A stretch of 64,000 bases of DNA, taken from positions 40,713,368 to 40,777,367 of the forward strand of contig CM055103.1 of NCBI GenBank assembly GCA_029204225.1, written 5' to 3'. Shown here piece by piece: positions 1-12,798 of this stretch. This stretch comes from Diphasiastrum complanatum. Lineage: Eukaryota; Streptophyta; Lycopodiopsida; Lycopodiales; Lycopodiaceae. The position numbers and the translations under genes were made by a program. A model generated the notes under the pieces. That model saw only the letters and a list, made by a program, of their open reading frames with translations, made no database searches and was not told where the DNA came from. Position 1 is the first letter of the stretch; each line of letters begins with the position of its first letter.

Positions 1-1780
1 CACATAGTCCCTCTTGACAAGTCAAGACCAAACCATTTGAACCCTTCAATTTATAGCATAACAAGTTAAAATATAGCTGTGTAAAGTCTTACAATATAGA
101 GTACCAAAAAGTGAAGCAAGTTTTAGGACACCCAACTGTTACTTGCCACCGTCCCACACAACAAAATTGCACAAGTTAATTACGTGAGGAAGACAGGTGG
201 CATAGCTAAGAATCAGTTGTTATCCATGTCCGAAACTAGATTCACTACTTTATCAGCTTGATTGCAATAACAAATAATACATCCAATCTTCCCTATCATG
301 CATTTCATAATTAGCAACACATTCTGCCCTTTCACGAAAACTGTATCAGGGCAGATGCCATACTAATCAGTATAAGAGCAAAAAGAATGTATTAAGCTCA
401 CATAAAAAATATACACGTAAGAAGCTATCTTGCAATACACAAATGAAAAGAGATATGATTGGCCAAGTGCTAGGTACTAGGGTAGATCCGTGCCATACTA
501 GCCCCATGGACCTTCCATGCAAAACATTTGGGAGTCCAAGCACCTTATGGCTTGGGCAAATCCATGCCGTTCAAGCGCGTCAAAATCAGACTCTGCAAAC
601 GTCCCTAGCTTACTCATACAGGCTGCACTTTAAGGTTTTTTTTTAGAAAAACCAACTTGGTAAAGACGACCAAACTTAATAAGATTCAAAAGCATGGAAT
701 GTAAGCATCCTTTCAGATCATAACTTCAAAAAAACTTTTCGATTTATGTAATTCATAATTTCATCATACGTATTATGCACAACATTGTAGTGTTGGGAGA
801 TATTACCTTCCATATGCCTTCATAGAACTTCATACCTGAATGCGAGGTGAAGTAATTTCTTGTGAGCTACCCATGTTCCACAGCTTCAAGCAAAACTCTG
901 TTTACGTACTACCGAATCAAAAACCAAAAGTAATGGATTAATGGTAGTGCAACCTCTTTCAAGTCGTATAGTAAACTTGCAATGGTGTTGAACTCAATCA
1001 CATGTGATTTATTATAACCATATGTATTTCGTGTCTCAGATTATCATAGAGTCATTCCTTCGACAGTTCATAGTCTGAGTGTTAGCAAATCTGGACAACA
1101 GTAGAGCTCTTACATATTCATTGCATTAAAGTAGATACCATTATCAAGGCCTCACAATATATCTCGTTGGTTATATCCAGCGATTGCTTGTTAGGTTTAT
1201 GTGCAAATACATATAAAATCCTTCCTTTTCTATAAAAAGTAGGTATTGAAACATGGGCTGCTAAAAAGTATTATGTAGAGCCAATACAATGCATCATCAA
1301 TAGCTTTATAGAATTCTAATTTTCTGAGATAGTAGACAATGATGAAGGTCTATTGCATCTCAGATGGTGACCACTTGTAAATACTTATTCAAAAAAGGTG
1401 GCAAGCGAAGGTGGTCCATCGCATTTCAGATGGTGACCACCAACGCATTTCTACTATGGTTTAATCCATAGAAACCGCATATTGAAGTGCGGATTTTCAG
1501 CTAAACATATTCCCGCTGGTAATCAGAACGTGTATGAACCATTGCATTTCAAGTATTTCAGGTGACAGTTCGTTGTCTAATAGAATAATGAAAAATGTGA
1601 AGAGTTGCATAGCATACCTGTAGTGATAGTTAACAACTACTCTTTGAGGCAGTGCCCTAACGTAAATGCTCCCAATCGTGTTTAATAGAAGCAAATTTAT
1701 AGTATCAATCTAATACAATCACAGTATGTAGTGAGCATACTCCCTTTCAGCCAAGGCAAATGAATATCCTTAGCAACACC
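1..1780. other. Unresolved AT-rich DNA, no gene recognised
   Basis: No reading frame here resembles a known protein and I see no convincing exon with paired splice sites. The one piece of structure is a direct repeat: a 28-bp sequence ending in CAGATGGTGACCAC occurs at 1347-1374 and again, with a few changes, at 1413-1440. If the promoter-like stretch at 1780-2110 is real, this interval would be its transcribed region on the minus strand, but no coding sequence supports that. Confidence 0.5.
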
Positions 1781-2110
1781 ACGATCATCCAACTACACAA
1801 ATGATAGCTTTCTTAGCATGCAATGTCTTCCACCCGAATACTCTTCCACAAGCATTTCACAAGTCTCCTCACTTCCAAGGGGGGGTAGCAGTAAGAGAAG
1901 GCCAACCAAGAGAGCAAAAGCAAGAGAGAGAGAAGGAGGAGAGCAAGAAGAGTGGAAACTTAGGGTTGTATGAGATCTTCCCTTTTATAGAAAACCTAGC
2001 ACCCTTTGTGCAACAGGTATTAGAAGATGCTCACCGTTAGATTGAATCTCTATCATGTGCACTGATCACAGCCGGTTCGTTTGAAACCAAGTTTCCCACC
2101 AATAAGACTT
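1780..2110 (-). promoter_or_regulatory. Promoter-like stretch reading to the left
   Basis: On the minus strand there is a good TATA box (TTTTCTATAAAAGG, plus positions 1981-1994). It is followed by a pyrimidine-rich stretch (CTCTCC, CTTCTCTC runs at about 1900-1950) of the kind found in plant 5' leaders. Upstream lies AATCTAACGGTGAGCAT (about 2027-2043), a string that recurs with one change near 9.1 kb. This could be the core promoter of a host gene or of an LTR. No coding exon could be assigned to it. Confidence 0.3.
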
Positions 2111-2269
2111 AGGAGGGGGTTTTTTTTTCAAAAAAACTTTTTATTTGAGGCCAATGTTTCTAGTTAACATAATAAGGCATTTTTGTTGGTAAAGTATCAT
2201 AGGAAAAAGTCTTTTTTTTGTGACGTTTCGAAAAACAAACTGGTATGTAGTATAAATATAGTAGATTTC

Positions 2270-2441
<172 letters not shown>

Positions 2442-2444
2442 TTG

Positions 2445-4380
2445 TGGATGTTTATGATGTTTTTGGATAGTGTTGTCCTACTTGTTTGCTTGTTGTATTT
2501 ACAAGCCTGTTGTGTTTTTGCTATAATGAGTAGTTTTTTTCCCCACCATTTCCAATAACTTTTAGGAAAATCAAGCCTCCATAACAAAAGATGATAGGAT
2601 TGTATTACTCTTTAGATCAAACGTATAGATCCAAATTTTGCACGTGTTTTGGTATGATTGAGCACAACTCCATGTCTTCCAAGGATATGTGACAACCCCC
2701 TTATTTTTCATATATGATTATCTATGTGCTCAAGTCCTTTCTCCTTATATTTTAATATGCATCCTAATTGTAATACTCAACACTATGAAGGTCCACATCC
2801 ATTTGTATTATTTGTCCATCACAAAGTGTCATTAAGGAATCTAATCTAATATGAACCTATAATAATGTTTGCTTGGGAACATGGGGAAAATTCATAGGTG
2901 CTACTCTAAGAAAATATTGTTCCATCCTTGCCACTTGTAATTCCTTATGTAGGATGTTTTCCAATAAAACCATTCATACATCAATAGAAGAAAGATTACA
3001 ATTGAAACAACCATTCAAGAGTGAAGGTTATTTTGTGGATAAGGGTGATTTGTGCTCTCTTTAACACTAGAGTTCTTTCAACACACACTTTTGTGCACAT
3101 ATGTAGAAAATTGTGCATTAAACTCATGCTCACTTGTTGATAAATAGGGATACACATGTCATAATCAAATTCTATCAATTTAATGTGAAAGGAAAATTGC
3201 TTATGTATCAAGTCTAGAGATGGTTAAAAAAGAATCATATTCACATTGACAAGAAATGGTCTAGTAAATATCATGTTTTATACCTTGAAGGATTCCTACG
3301 AGTAGTAGAGAACAACAAATGTGACTATATTATATATTGAGACATGATATTACATGTCCGCATTTTAGAATATCGATGTTTTGACCGTTATTTTTGCATG
3401 TTTGACATATCATATCTTGCTTCCAATTTAATTGATGGCTCAATTTATTCTCGATAAATGTATATATGAAAAACATGTCATAGAAAGGATTTGATGAAAT
3501 TTGTGATAGTGAGATTTGGAACTTTGAAAGAGTGTTTGAAATGCACACTTTTGTGTGTGTCTTGCTACAACTCTAGTGTTAAATATCCAGATCATGCAAA
3601 AACCTCCATTGTTGATAAAGATCATGCCAAACATTTGGAAGGTTCAATATGGGAGAGACTAAGTGTGCCCATACAATCTTGTTAAGAAGTGTGTTTTATT
3701 CCATATAAAGGAAATGGGCTTAGGTTCGAGCCTCCCCTTGGAAACCAAGAAGCATATAAAGGAAATGGGCTTTTGTAATGGCTAAAATCATATATACAAT
3801 GTAGCATGCAATATTTAGAAAGGTACATATGTATATACACATTGTTGAGGAAAAAGAATGTGGGACCACCATGTGTTATTCGCCAATCAAACATATGTTG
3901 CAAATACCCATGGAACATGGCAACGTTCATCAAATTGTGCTTCCAGTTTAGTGCTTGATTTATCTTTGTTCTTGTCACATAGTGATTTGGTCAAGGTAAT
4001 GTCATGTTAACAAGAAGTTGAGTAAGCCATAATTGAGCATTAGTTTGAACATTAGTTTTATAGTGCAAAGATCGTTACAAAGACCATTTCCCAATACTAA
4101 AAGCATTGTCATTAATCAATAGCTAGATGAGAATATTCCCCATCCCCACAAAAGTGGGATTACCTAGAATCTATCCCTATGTGTGTTCCCAACTTTCCAA
4201 GAATATGCAACTCTTTGGCCCGGTCCATATTATTAATGGAAGGGAGGAGCAGGACCAGGGCAGCAATGCCCTTGAGTAGTTGACTTTGCTACTCGGTGGA
4301 TTAAGGACTGAATCCTCATCAAATGATTGTCTTAATACCAAATTCCACAATTTCACTGCTTAATGGCACTCCCTATCACT
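2445..4380. other. Unresolved intergenic DNA
   Basis: AT-rich sequence with no recognisable coding potential. A 20-bp string (CATATAAAGGAAATGGGCTT) occurs at 3702-3721 and 3753-3772. Between the copies lies GGTTCGAGCCTCC, which resembles a tRNA B box. A remnant of a tRNA-derived SINE is possible, but no A box or tail could be matched, so it is not called. Confidence 0.45.
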
Positions 4381-4447
4381 AGCCAATCCTAAGAAAACGA
4401 CGACCTATTCTTACTACCTGGTAGTATTTAAGTGTATTGCTGCTGCT

Positions 4448-4522
4448 ATTGATCTGTTGTAGTTGGTGCTGAGAATTGGGTCCGTATTGATCTGTTGTAG
4501 TTGGTGCTGAGAATTGGGTCCG
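4448..4522. repeat. Two-copy 37-38 bp tandem duplication upstream of the DUF3455 gene
   Basis: A 37-bp unit beginning ATTGATCTGTTGTAG and ending GAATTGGGTCCG is repeated head to tail at 4448-4484 and 4486-4522 with no internal difference. Identical copies suggest a recent duplication. It lies about 180 bp upstream of the start codon and so may fall in the promoter or 5' leader of the gene that follows. Confidence 0.9.
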
Positions 4523-4700
4523 CTGAGCATGATCGCGCTGATAACCTGTAGCTAAACGATTGATGTTCGCAATCTAGAGAAGCATAAATCTAGATCTTGA
4601 ATATCGTGATCACCGACTCGAACAACTCGTGTCTAATTCTGATCATAACCGCCACTAGGTGTACTTATTTATTGGAATCGGAAACATTTACAGAATTGCA

Positions 4701-7074
4701 ATGATGCGTACCATATTGATCACATGCATGGCTGCATCTGTCTTCGGGATATTCATGACGTTTCACATAGCGGCTGCTCAATCCTTGGATCCTCCTGCTG
4801 GAAACTAGTCAGTGCCTCTTACATTTCTGAACAGCTTTAAGAAATATAATTCAATCAAACTATCAAGTTGACTATCATAGTTTATTACAGACAATCGAAT
4901 TACAAATACTGAAAAAAAACTGCAAAGCAAGAGATGGGCATAGTCTAGAAACTTGATACTTGATAAGAAAGCTAACATTTCCTTTGTATTGGACAGTGTA
5001 ATTAGACGAGTCCATGGAAAAGGAAGCCAGATATACCGTTGTACCACATCCAATGGTGAACCCACATGGGCATCAATTGCTGCCAAAGCTGATCTTTTTC
5101 CCATAACATTTTCTGCAACCTCTTTGGCTGAAAGAGTAGGTTTGCATTATTTTTTACCCCACCCAGATTCCGGAGGAGGGAAAGCAACATGGTCTTCAAC
5201 GTCAGCTCCCGGAGCAAACGCATCTACTGCTCCTGACAGCACAGTTACAGGTTTACTTTCGTAAAACTCTAAACACTAGTCACCAATATATCGTAATCAA
5301 GAATGAACTTGCTGCACTACGAAATATTCTTATTAGAAACGTATCTTTTGTTCAGGCAAAGTTCTGGTTTCTATCCCATCTAACAACAACAGCATCAACT
5401 CTCTCCTACTGGAAGCTACTGGGCTTACTGGTTTCGGAAACCTGAGTCGTGTCTCTTACATTCAGCGGATTTTTAACAAAGGAGGCGTGGCTCCCTCTGC
5501 AAAGGAATGCACAAAAGATGGCGAATTAGCAAAAATTCCATATCAAAGCGTTTACGTCTTCTGGGCTCAACTCACCTCTCTATCCACTCGTCAGCTCTCC
5601 CCATCCCTCAGTTCACCTGCAGGAACTAGGCCTTTGTTTTCCTTCTTTGGAGAGGGACATCAGAATTACATCTACAATGGATCAACCTGGTATTTGAAGG
5701 ATGCAACAGCAACCCTGTCCTCTGGTCCAGGTCAAGAGGTAATAGGCAGACACTTCTTTTTGTCAGAGAGTGATCCAAAAGGAGGAAGGCCAACTTGGGA
5801 GACGTTCTATCCAGAGAGTACTGTGACAGCAAAGGTTGTGAGAAGTCGTGTGGTTGACATCAGTAGCATTTCTTGGGCTTTGCTTCAAGCAACAAGCTCT
5901 ACTGGAGAAAGGTATGTAACAACACACAACCATCTACTTTATGGATATATCTATTACTGATTTGAAGAAAGCTATTTGACAACACACAACCATATATTGT
6001 CAAAATATTCCTAACACTCATATCCAATTGCTTCCTAATCTTGAGTACTTTCTCTAGGTCCACAATGGGTTTCTTGCCCCAAAGATCCTCAATACATGGT
6101 CCACAAGTAATTAGTAGAATGGGTAGTGGAAAATTTGAATCCTCCATATATTAATCCACGAGCTGGATAAGAGTTGAAAGTGTGCCCATGCTTGCTCAAG
6201 CTTGAATCCCAATGGGTGTCCTAGTAGACTTTTGGATCTATTATTATATGATGTGAAGTGTGCATATTGTGCATCAAATATACTTAGAATAGATATGATG
6301 TCAACAAAAAAAAAGTGAGCATGTTTCTTGTGAGGTCTTACCTGAAATGGAAGATCTTCATAAGAGAAGCAATTTTGCTACAATGTGATGTGTTTTTCCA
6401 TCTCAAAGAATATCTTTCATGAATTTGGCAAATGCTCAAGAATTATGTCCCTCAACACCCACCTAGACGGAAAAAGAATAGAATGACAAATGATGGTTTT
6501 TAGCATCGTCCTCTTGAACTTTACAAAAAAGAAGTTCTTGATGTGCGTACATCTTGCCAATTCCATACAAAATGAGAGCATAAACAATATTGCCATTAAA
6601 TTCATGTCTAGGGAAGAAAATCAACCCTGAAATAAGGTATAAAGGTTTTTTTAAGTGAATGCATAGAGCCCCTAGCTTTTCTTCATAGGCAATAGTCTTG
6701 CATATAATGGAAAATTTGTGCTTTTTTGTTTTGAGAAATATATACATATGACATTGTGCTTTAGAAGCCTTGCACAATAATCATGACATGTTGCTTATTG
6801 CTGATGTAGTATGAGTGCCCATGTGTTATTTAAGGTATGACTTTGATATGTTATGCAAGAATCACAAAATTTGAAATTCCATCAATAAAGCTAAATCACA
6901 TTGTTGTTTTTATGCAGTCATATATTTGGTTCAGTTTTATGGGTACAACGTACTTCCACAAGGGGTGGCCTTCCGCCAAGTTCATCTTATCCAGCAAATA
7001 CAGGGGACACTTTTGGATCACCATACTCTTCCATCTATTGGTTTTATGTGGATGATAGAAACCAAAAAGTTTAG
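4701..7074 (+). CDS. Secreted protein with two DUF3455 domains, four exons
   Basis: Joining exons 4701-4807, 4997-5250, 5356-5911 and 6918-7074 gives an uninterrupted 357-residue protein. All three introns (189, 105 and 1006 bp) are GT-AG and preserve the frame. Residues 1 to about 26 form a signal peptide (start MMRTILITCM, hydrophobic core, then AAAQ), so export to the apoplast or vacuole is likely. Two DUF3455 modules follow. The first spans about residues 36-190 and has GKGSQIYRC, VGLHYF and a closing PYQSVYVFW. The second spans about 215-352 and has GEGHQNYIY, VGRHFF, GRPTWE and the closing YSSIYWFYVDD. DUF3455 has no established biochemical role that I know of. The start could be the ATG at 4701 or the one at 4704. 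No frameshift or stop is seen, so the gene looks functional. A horizontal origin is possible given the family's abundance in bacteria and fungi, but the introns show it is at least domesticated. Confidence 0.85.
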
Positions 7075-7723
<649 letters not shown>

Positions 7724-7729
7724 ATTCAC

Positions 7730-7731
<2 letters not shown>

Positions 7732-7825
<94 letters not shown>
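7732..7825. repeat. (CA)n microsatellite
   Basis: 94 bp of perfect CA dinucleotide. With the preceding TC tract it forms a compound microsatellite of about 210 bp. Its perfection implies it is young and probably length-variable between individuals. Confidence 0.98.
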
Positions 7826-7827
<2 letters not shown>

Positions 7828-7829
7828 AT

Positions 7830-8800
7830 GCTTCCAACATCGATCTCCAAACACTTTAATATTGTCAAATGAAGATAGAGTTTGATAATGAACGATAAAG
7901 TTTAAGACATTGCATTAATCTCAATCTCTAGAAAATTCAACATTATAATGAATGAGTAGTTGCTAACCTATATGTGAATTATATAAAAAATTTGCATTGT
8001 CACGATGCTTTCATACAAAATGAAATATAAATAAGTGAACTTGTTAAAGTTTCTTTTGAGTTCCATGGAGTAATCTGATAGTACTTAAAGATCTATAGTA
8101 CTCTAAGCTTGTGGATAAACCTAGCTTAAACAATGTTTTCAATGGTTTGAAATAAAGTAGTGACGGGTCCAATTATAAAGTGGTCAATGTCACTTCCTAT
8201 AATAAGCTGTTGAAAAAACTTGTACTTACTTTGTGTGTTTTTTAGAATCACAAAATGATGTCTTGGGCAATCTCAAAGTGGTCATTAATGATTTGATCAT
8301 AGTTATAAAATTTGTGCTTATGTTTTTTGGGGACTATGTAGTTGAATTGCTAATTTGTTTCCATGTGAGAACAATAAGATGCATGACTGATGCATAAAGT
8401 TAAAATTTGATGATGCTTTTTTTTTAGACTAATGACTAATTGAAGTTCATCGATTGATCTTTAAATAGTATCATATTGTAATCACATAAATAGTAACTTG
8501 AAGTATGTAGCAAAACTTACAATTTTCTCATGACCTCCTCTATTCTAACACAATGGTTCTTTGGAGGTGACTATGTCACCCTCAACTCAACGATATGTTA
8601 TCTTCAACTTGATTACTTTCACTTTAGATGCAATAACCATTCTTTTTTTTTAATATGTCTCTTAGGGTATTTTGGAAACAAAGCCTTTTCAATCAGATGA
8701 TGTTTCCTATGCAATTACTCCAATCATAGACCATTTTCTTAAAATGCATGTAAATTTCATCAAGTTAAAATATACATTAAATTTTCTATATACAAATTTC
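7830..8800. other. Unresolved AT-rich DNA
   Basis: No gene, repeat family or structural element recognised between the microsatellites. Confidence 0.5.
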
Positions 8801-8803
8801 CAT

Positions 8804-8805
<2 letters not shown>

Positions 8806-8895
<90 letters not shown>
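8806..8895. repeat. (CT)n microsatellite
   Basis: 90 bp of perfect CT dinucleotide, the third long dinucleotide repeat within 1.3 kb. Confidence 0.98.
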
Positions 8896-8897
<2 letters not shown>

Positions 8898-9039
8898 GGA
8901 CTCCATTTGACTATGCTAAATCCCTGTTAAAAAACTCCTCTTTTTGGCTCCGTCAAGCACACCAAAATAATTCACTTTTGTATGTATGGAAACCTATGTA
9001 AAAGGTATAGACTAAATTCAAAATCATATTGTAAAGATA

Positions 9040-9300
9040 TTTACTTGCACCTCAAGTTTCCTAGTTCCACGACTAGGATTCATTTGATATTAGGGCTCTT
9101 AATCTAACGATGAGCATTCATACCGTCTTGTGCTTCTAAGAAGAAGAAAAAAATGTATATGACTTCCACCCTCATTCCTCCTCTTTCTTCTCTACTCCTC
9201 ATTCTCTCATCAATTTCTACTATGCTTATGCTCTATTGAAGAGGATTTTCCATGGTAGGATTCAAGCCCATTGTGGAACGTTGGATTGCATACCCTCAAA
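9040..9300 (+). promoter_or_regulatory. Possible promoter or leader, reading right
   Basis: AATCTAACGATGAGCATTC at about 9091-9120 matches, with one change in the core, the string upstream of the minus-strand TATA box near 2.0 kb. Here too it is followed by a pyrimidine-rich run (CCTCCTCTTTCTTCTCTACTC, about 9176-9200). I find no clear TATA box and no recognisable protein downstream. It may be a decayed copy of the same promoter or LTR as at 2 kb. Confidence 0.2.
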
Positions 9301-9599
9301 TTGGTTCTTTGGAACAATTCTTAGCAATTTGGTAAGCATTGCCACTGGTCGCTTGCCAGTGGACTTCATACACTCCCAGTTCTGGTTTTGCTTTATTGCA
9401 AACAATATGTACATTGTTCTTGTGATGGTACAAACAATGTTTAGCTTCTGGTTTGTTGTCCATACTTGTAATTATGATTGCCACAGTAGTAGATTGCTAA
9501 TTGGCAAAGGTTTAACCACATTTTTTGAGCTACTTCCATTGTGCCTAGCATCGTTGTGCTAGGTTAGAATGCTCAAGACGAAATCCATTCAGTAATGAG

Positions 9600-10407
9600 C
9601 ATCTGAAAAATTTAGTTGAATTCCGACTCCATCGACTTTGAAGTCATCGAAGTTTGAAGTCCGACTTCATCGACTTCAAGTTCTCCATGTATGTACTCAA
9701 CTTACTCCATCGACTTACTCGACTCCATCCACATCGACTTACTCGACATCGACTCCATCGACTTCATCAACAAACCACTTCATCAACACCCGACTTCGTC
9801 GACTTACCCGACTTCATCGACACACATCAACTCCATCAACACTCAACTTCGTCGACTTACCCAACTTCATCGACTTTTCATCAACTACCAACTAACTCAA
9901 CTTTGTCATCAGGAAAAAGTTGATCCATGTATAGTCAGATGACGCTGACAGTCCACCTACTTGTACAGAGATTTTACTACTTACAAAGACGACTACCTAC
10001 TACAAGGCGGCTCTAATTAATTAAGTAGATCTAAAAGTATTGAACTGTAAGACATGTAAATAAAGGCTGATTAACCTAGCAATCAAGCATGTAATCAATC
10101 AGTTCAACGATTATCGGTTGAATCAATTTTTGTGCTTACTCTCTCGCACTGCTTCACACCCTTGTACTCATTTTTCATTCAATCAGAGTGCAAGTTTTTG
10201 TCACCACTATTGCTTCATTCTATTGCGCATAGCTAATGTTTTATTCATCTTGATTGTTGCTGGTAACTGTTGCACTACCGATCCTAAAAGCATCTGTTAG
10301 CAACTTCTGCTGCTACTACACCATTTCATATTTGATATCAGAGCTCCGGTTACCACAGTGCTCTACCAATCCAATATCACTTCTGCTACACCTCTGATTT
10401 TTCGACA
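9600..10407 (+). repeat. Copia 5' LTR with internal minisatellite
   Basis: The right end (TTCGACA at 10401-10407) is fixed by the adjacent primer site. The stretch from about 9738 on matches the 3' LTR at 12221-12798, including the segment AAGACATGTAAATAAAGGC (a likely poly(A) signal region). The left 260 bp is built of repeated CATCGACTT / ACTCGACTT units (about 9622-9880). The left edge is estimated. Confidence 0.75.
9622..9880 (+). repeat. Minisatellite of CATCGACTT-type units inside the LTR
   Basis: Degenerate tandem units of about 9-21 bp built on TCGACTT, CATCGACTT and TCATCAACACC. A shorter version is present in the 3' LTR at 12218-12372. Three overlapping frames are open only because of the repeat. 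Confidence 0.9.
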
Positions 10408-10445
10408 TGGTATCATAGCAGGTGGTTCAGTAATTTGCATTTCTA

Positions 10446-11130
10446 TTGCATGTTATTAGTTTTGTATCTACCAAGATATCATCTCAGCAAGTGTGCAGCC
10501 AACAATATTTCGATATCGCTGTTTCTATCGAAGACTTTCAAATCAGCCACATTCGAGCTGCTCAGACCTCTAAGGATGCATGGGACATCCAAACAACTTT
10601 CTATGATATCAGGGATGTTACTTTCAAACTTCATTTTAGGAAGAAGTTCTTCACGTTAAGAATGTCTGAAGCAGATAGTATTTCAAGCCATCTCAACACT
10701 TTCAAAAATCTCATGGAGCAGATGATTGCAACCAACTCAGTCATTGAAGATTTCGATGTAGTAATGACTTTATTATAGAGTCTTCTTGATGTCTATGAAA
10801 CTTGGGTTATGGCTATTTCAACCCAGCAGCATCTCCCTCATCATCTCGATGCTACTACAAGAGGAGATAAGAAGAAATGCTTCCTCTTCGGGCTCAGGAT
10901 CGGATCCACAAGCTATGAACACAAAGAAAAATCAGAAGTTTAGATCCAAAAAATCTACAAAGTCAGACTACATTGACAAGAGGAGCAACATGCTGTAGCT
11001 TGTATCAAGCACACCATCAACTTCATGATCTTCATCATTCCAGCCAATGCAGAAACTATTCTGCAAATACTATAAGGGACTGGCCATCTCATCAAGGACT
11101 ACCGAATTTTGAAGTACAACAACGAGAAGA
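10446..11130 (+). pseudogene. Copia gag remnant
   Basis: Translation gives typical copia Gag (UBN2-type) text: AAQTSKDAWDIQ, LHFRKKFFTLRMSE, SISSHLNTFKNLMEQM and then, after a stop at about 10778, SLLDVYETWVMAIS. A nucleocapsid-like CKYY...GHLIKDY motif follows near 11070 with its cysteines mostly lost. Several frameshifts and stops make it non-functional. Confidence 0.8.
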
Positions 11131-11179
11131 AAAAGCAGGTCCAACAACAAGCCAATGCTGCTACAACTAGTCACTTGAT

Positions 11180-11660
11180 CCAAGAACAAGAGGAAGATAA
11201 AGCAGTCTTCATGACCGAGGTTAGAGAGCAGCAGAATATCGACTCTTGGTATCTGAAAACAAGAGCAACTCAACACATGACTCACCATCGACACTGGTTT
11301 CAGGACAACAAAGCATTCACCCACTCAAGAGTTGTGCACTTTAAAGACAACTCATCTCATTCTATCGAAGGTAAAGGAATAGTCAAAGTCGAATTCAAGA
11401 AAGGTGATGTAAAGTTGTTGTCCAATGTTCTTCATGTTCCTAACCTTACCAAGAATCTGCTTTTGATAAGAAAAATCATCGATTCTGGTCAGAGGGTCTC
11501 GAATTTGATACAGAGGGCTACACCATACTCGACAAGTCTAGGAAAGTTTTTGCCTTTGGTAGACGATGTGGCTATCTCTACAAGCTTAGTCACCGCTATT
11601 TGACAAATAGCCAAGCTCTTCATACATCAAACTCTGATCAACTGATATGCTTTGGCATTT
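11180..11660 (+). pseudogene. Copia protease and GAG-pre-integrase remnant
   Basis: The protease site that normally reads WxLDTGATxHM is here SWYLKTRATQHMTH (about 11245): the catalytic Asp is Lys and the Gly is Arg, so the protease is dead. The conserved VLHVPNLTKNLLLI follows at about 11430. A GAG-pre-integrase-like segment (KLSHRYL) precedes the integrase but is frameshifted. Confidence 0.8.
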
Positions 11661-11689
11661 TCTTTCATCTCTGATTCAGTTCATACTTC

Positions 11690-12217
11690 CAGAGGTTTGC
11701 TTGATCTTGTATATAGCGACATTTGTGGCCCAATGAAGACTGTTGCGACAAGGGGAGCTATCTATTTTCTAACTTTTATTGATGACGAACTATCACCTAT
11801 TTCTTGAAGAAAAAATCCGAAGCTTTCAAGTTCTTCAAACAATTCAAGGCGTCTTCTGAAAATCAGACCCAGAAAAAGATCAAAGCTCTATGTACTGATG
11901 GAGGGGGAGAATTCATCTCCACTGAATTCAAGGATTTGTGCAAGGCCAATTGAATACATCAACAATCTACAACCTGCTACTCACCTCAGTCCAGTGGTGT
12001 AGCTAAGAGGAAGAATCAGACACTAATCGAAAGTGCCAAGAGCATGCTAGCCCATGCCTCTCTTCCAAAGAAATTTTGGGCAGAAGTTGTTATTATAGCT
12101 GCCTATCTGCAGAATCGATCCATCACTAAGGCCTTGAATGGCAAAACACCTTATGAGATGTGGACATGATCAAAATCATCACTAAAACATATTCAATTGT
12201 TTGGATGCATAGCCTAC
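11690..12217 (+). pseudogene. Copia integrase remnant, truncated
   Basis: Recognisable integrase core: SDICGPMKT (first Asp), ALCTDGGGEFIS (second Asp) and SGVAKRKNQTL, where the third catalytic residue, normally Glu in GVAERKN, is Lys. It continues to KHIQLFGCIAYT and then breaks into LTR minisatellite at about 12217. RT and RNase H, which should follow, are absent. Confidence 0.85.
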
Positions 12218-12798
12218 ACTCGACTTACTCGACATCGACTCCATCGACTTCATCAACACCCGACTTCATCGACTTACCCGACTTCATCGACAAACACCAA
12301 CTTCATCAACACTCGACTTTGTCGACTTGTTTGACTTCCTCGACTTACCCGACTTCATCGACTTTTCATCAACTACCAACTAACTCGACTTTGTCATCAG
12401 GGAAAAATCGATCCATGTACTATCAGACAACACTAGTTGTCCACCTACTTGTACAGAGATTTTACTACTTATAGAGACAACTACCTATTACAAGACAACT
12501 CTAATTAATTAAGTAGATCCAAAAGTACTGAACTATAAGACATGTAAATAAAGGCTGATTAACCTAGCAATCAAGCATGTAATCAATCAGTTCAACAATT
12601 ATCAACTGAAGCAATTTTTGTGCCTATTGTTTTATTCATCTTGATTGTTGCTTGTAATTGTTGCACTTCCGATCCTCAAACCATCTGTTATCAACCTCCA
12701 CTGCTACTACACCCTTTTAGATTTGATATCAGAGATTTGATTACCATAGTGCTCTACCAATCCAATATCACTTATGCTACACCTCTAATTTTTCAATA
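12218..12798 (+). repeat. Copia 3' LTR, 5'-truncated
   Basis: Matches the 5' LTR from 9738 to 10407, with many substitutions and several indels. Its own left end is missing: it begins inside the minisatellite where integrase breaks off. The right end, TTTCAATA, corresponds to TTCGACA of the 5' LTR. Confidence 0.8.

Larger units (their letters stand above)
9600..12798 (+). mobile_element. Decayed Ty1/copia retrotransposon without RT
   Basis: The order is 5' LTR, primer site, gag, protease, integrase, then directly the 3' LTR. Copia order places RT and RNase H after integrase, and that block is missing: the integrase frame stops at about 12215 and the next bases are LTR minisatellite. The primer site TGGTATCATAGCAGG starts at 10408, right after the 5' LTR end TTCGACA. 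Stops and frameshifts are scattered through all domains and the LTRs are clearly diverged, so this is an old copy. The left edge is uncertain because the LTR start could not be fixed. No target duplication was identified. Confidence 0.85.

Noticed and set aside
3721-3733. GGTTCGAGCCTCC as the B box of a tRNA gene or SINE
   Set aside because: No A box at the right distance and no cloverleaf arms.
9236-9562. 108-residue hydrophobic frame after a leader-like stretch
   Set aside because: No recognisable domain, and neighbouring frames are equally open; no splice or composition support.
9638-9942. Three overlapping Thr/Ser/Asp-rich frames
   Set aside because: All three frames are open because of the LTR minisatellite; none has codon or domain support.
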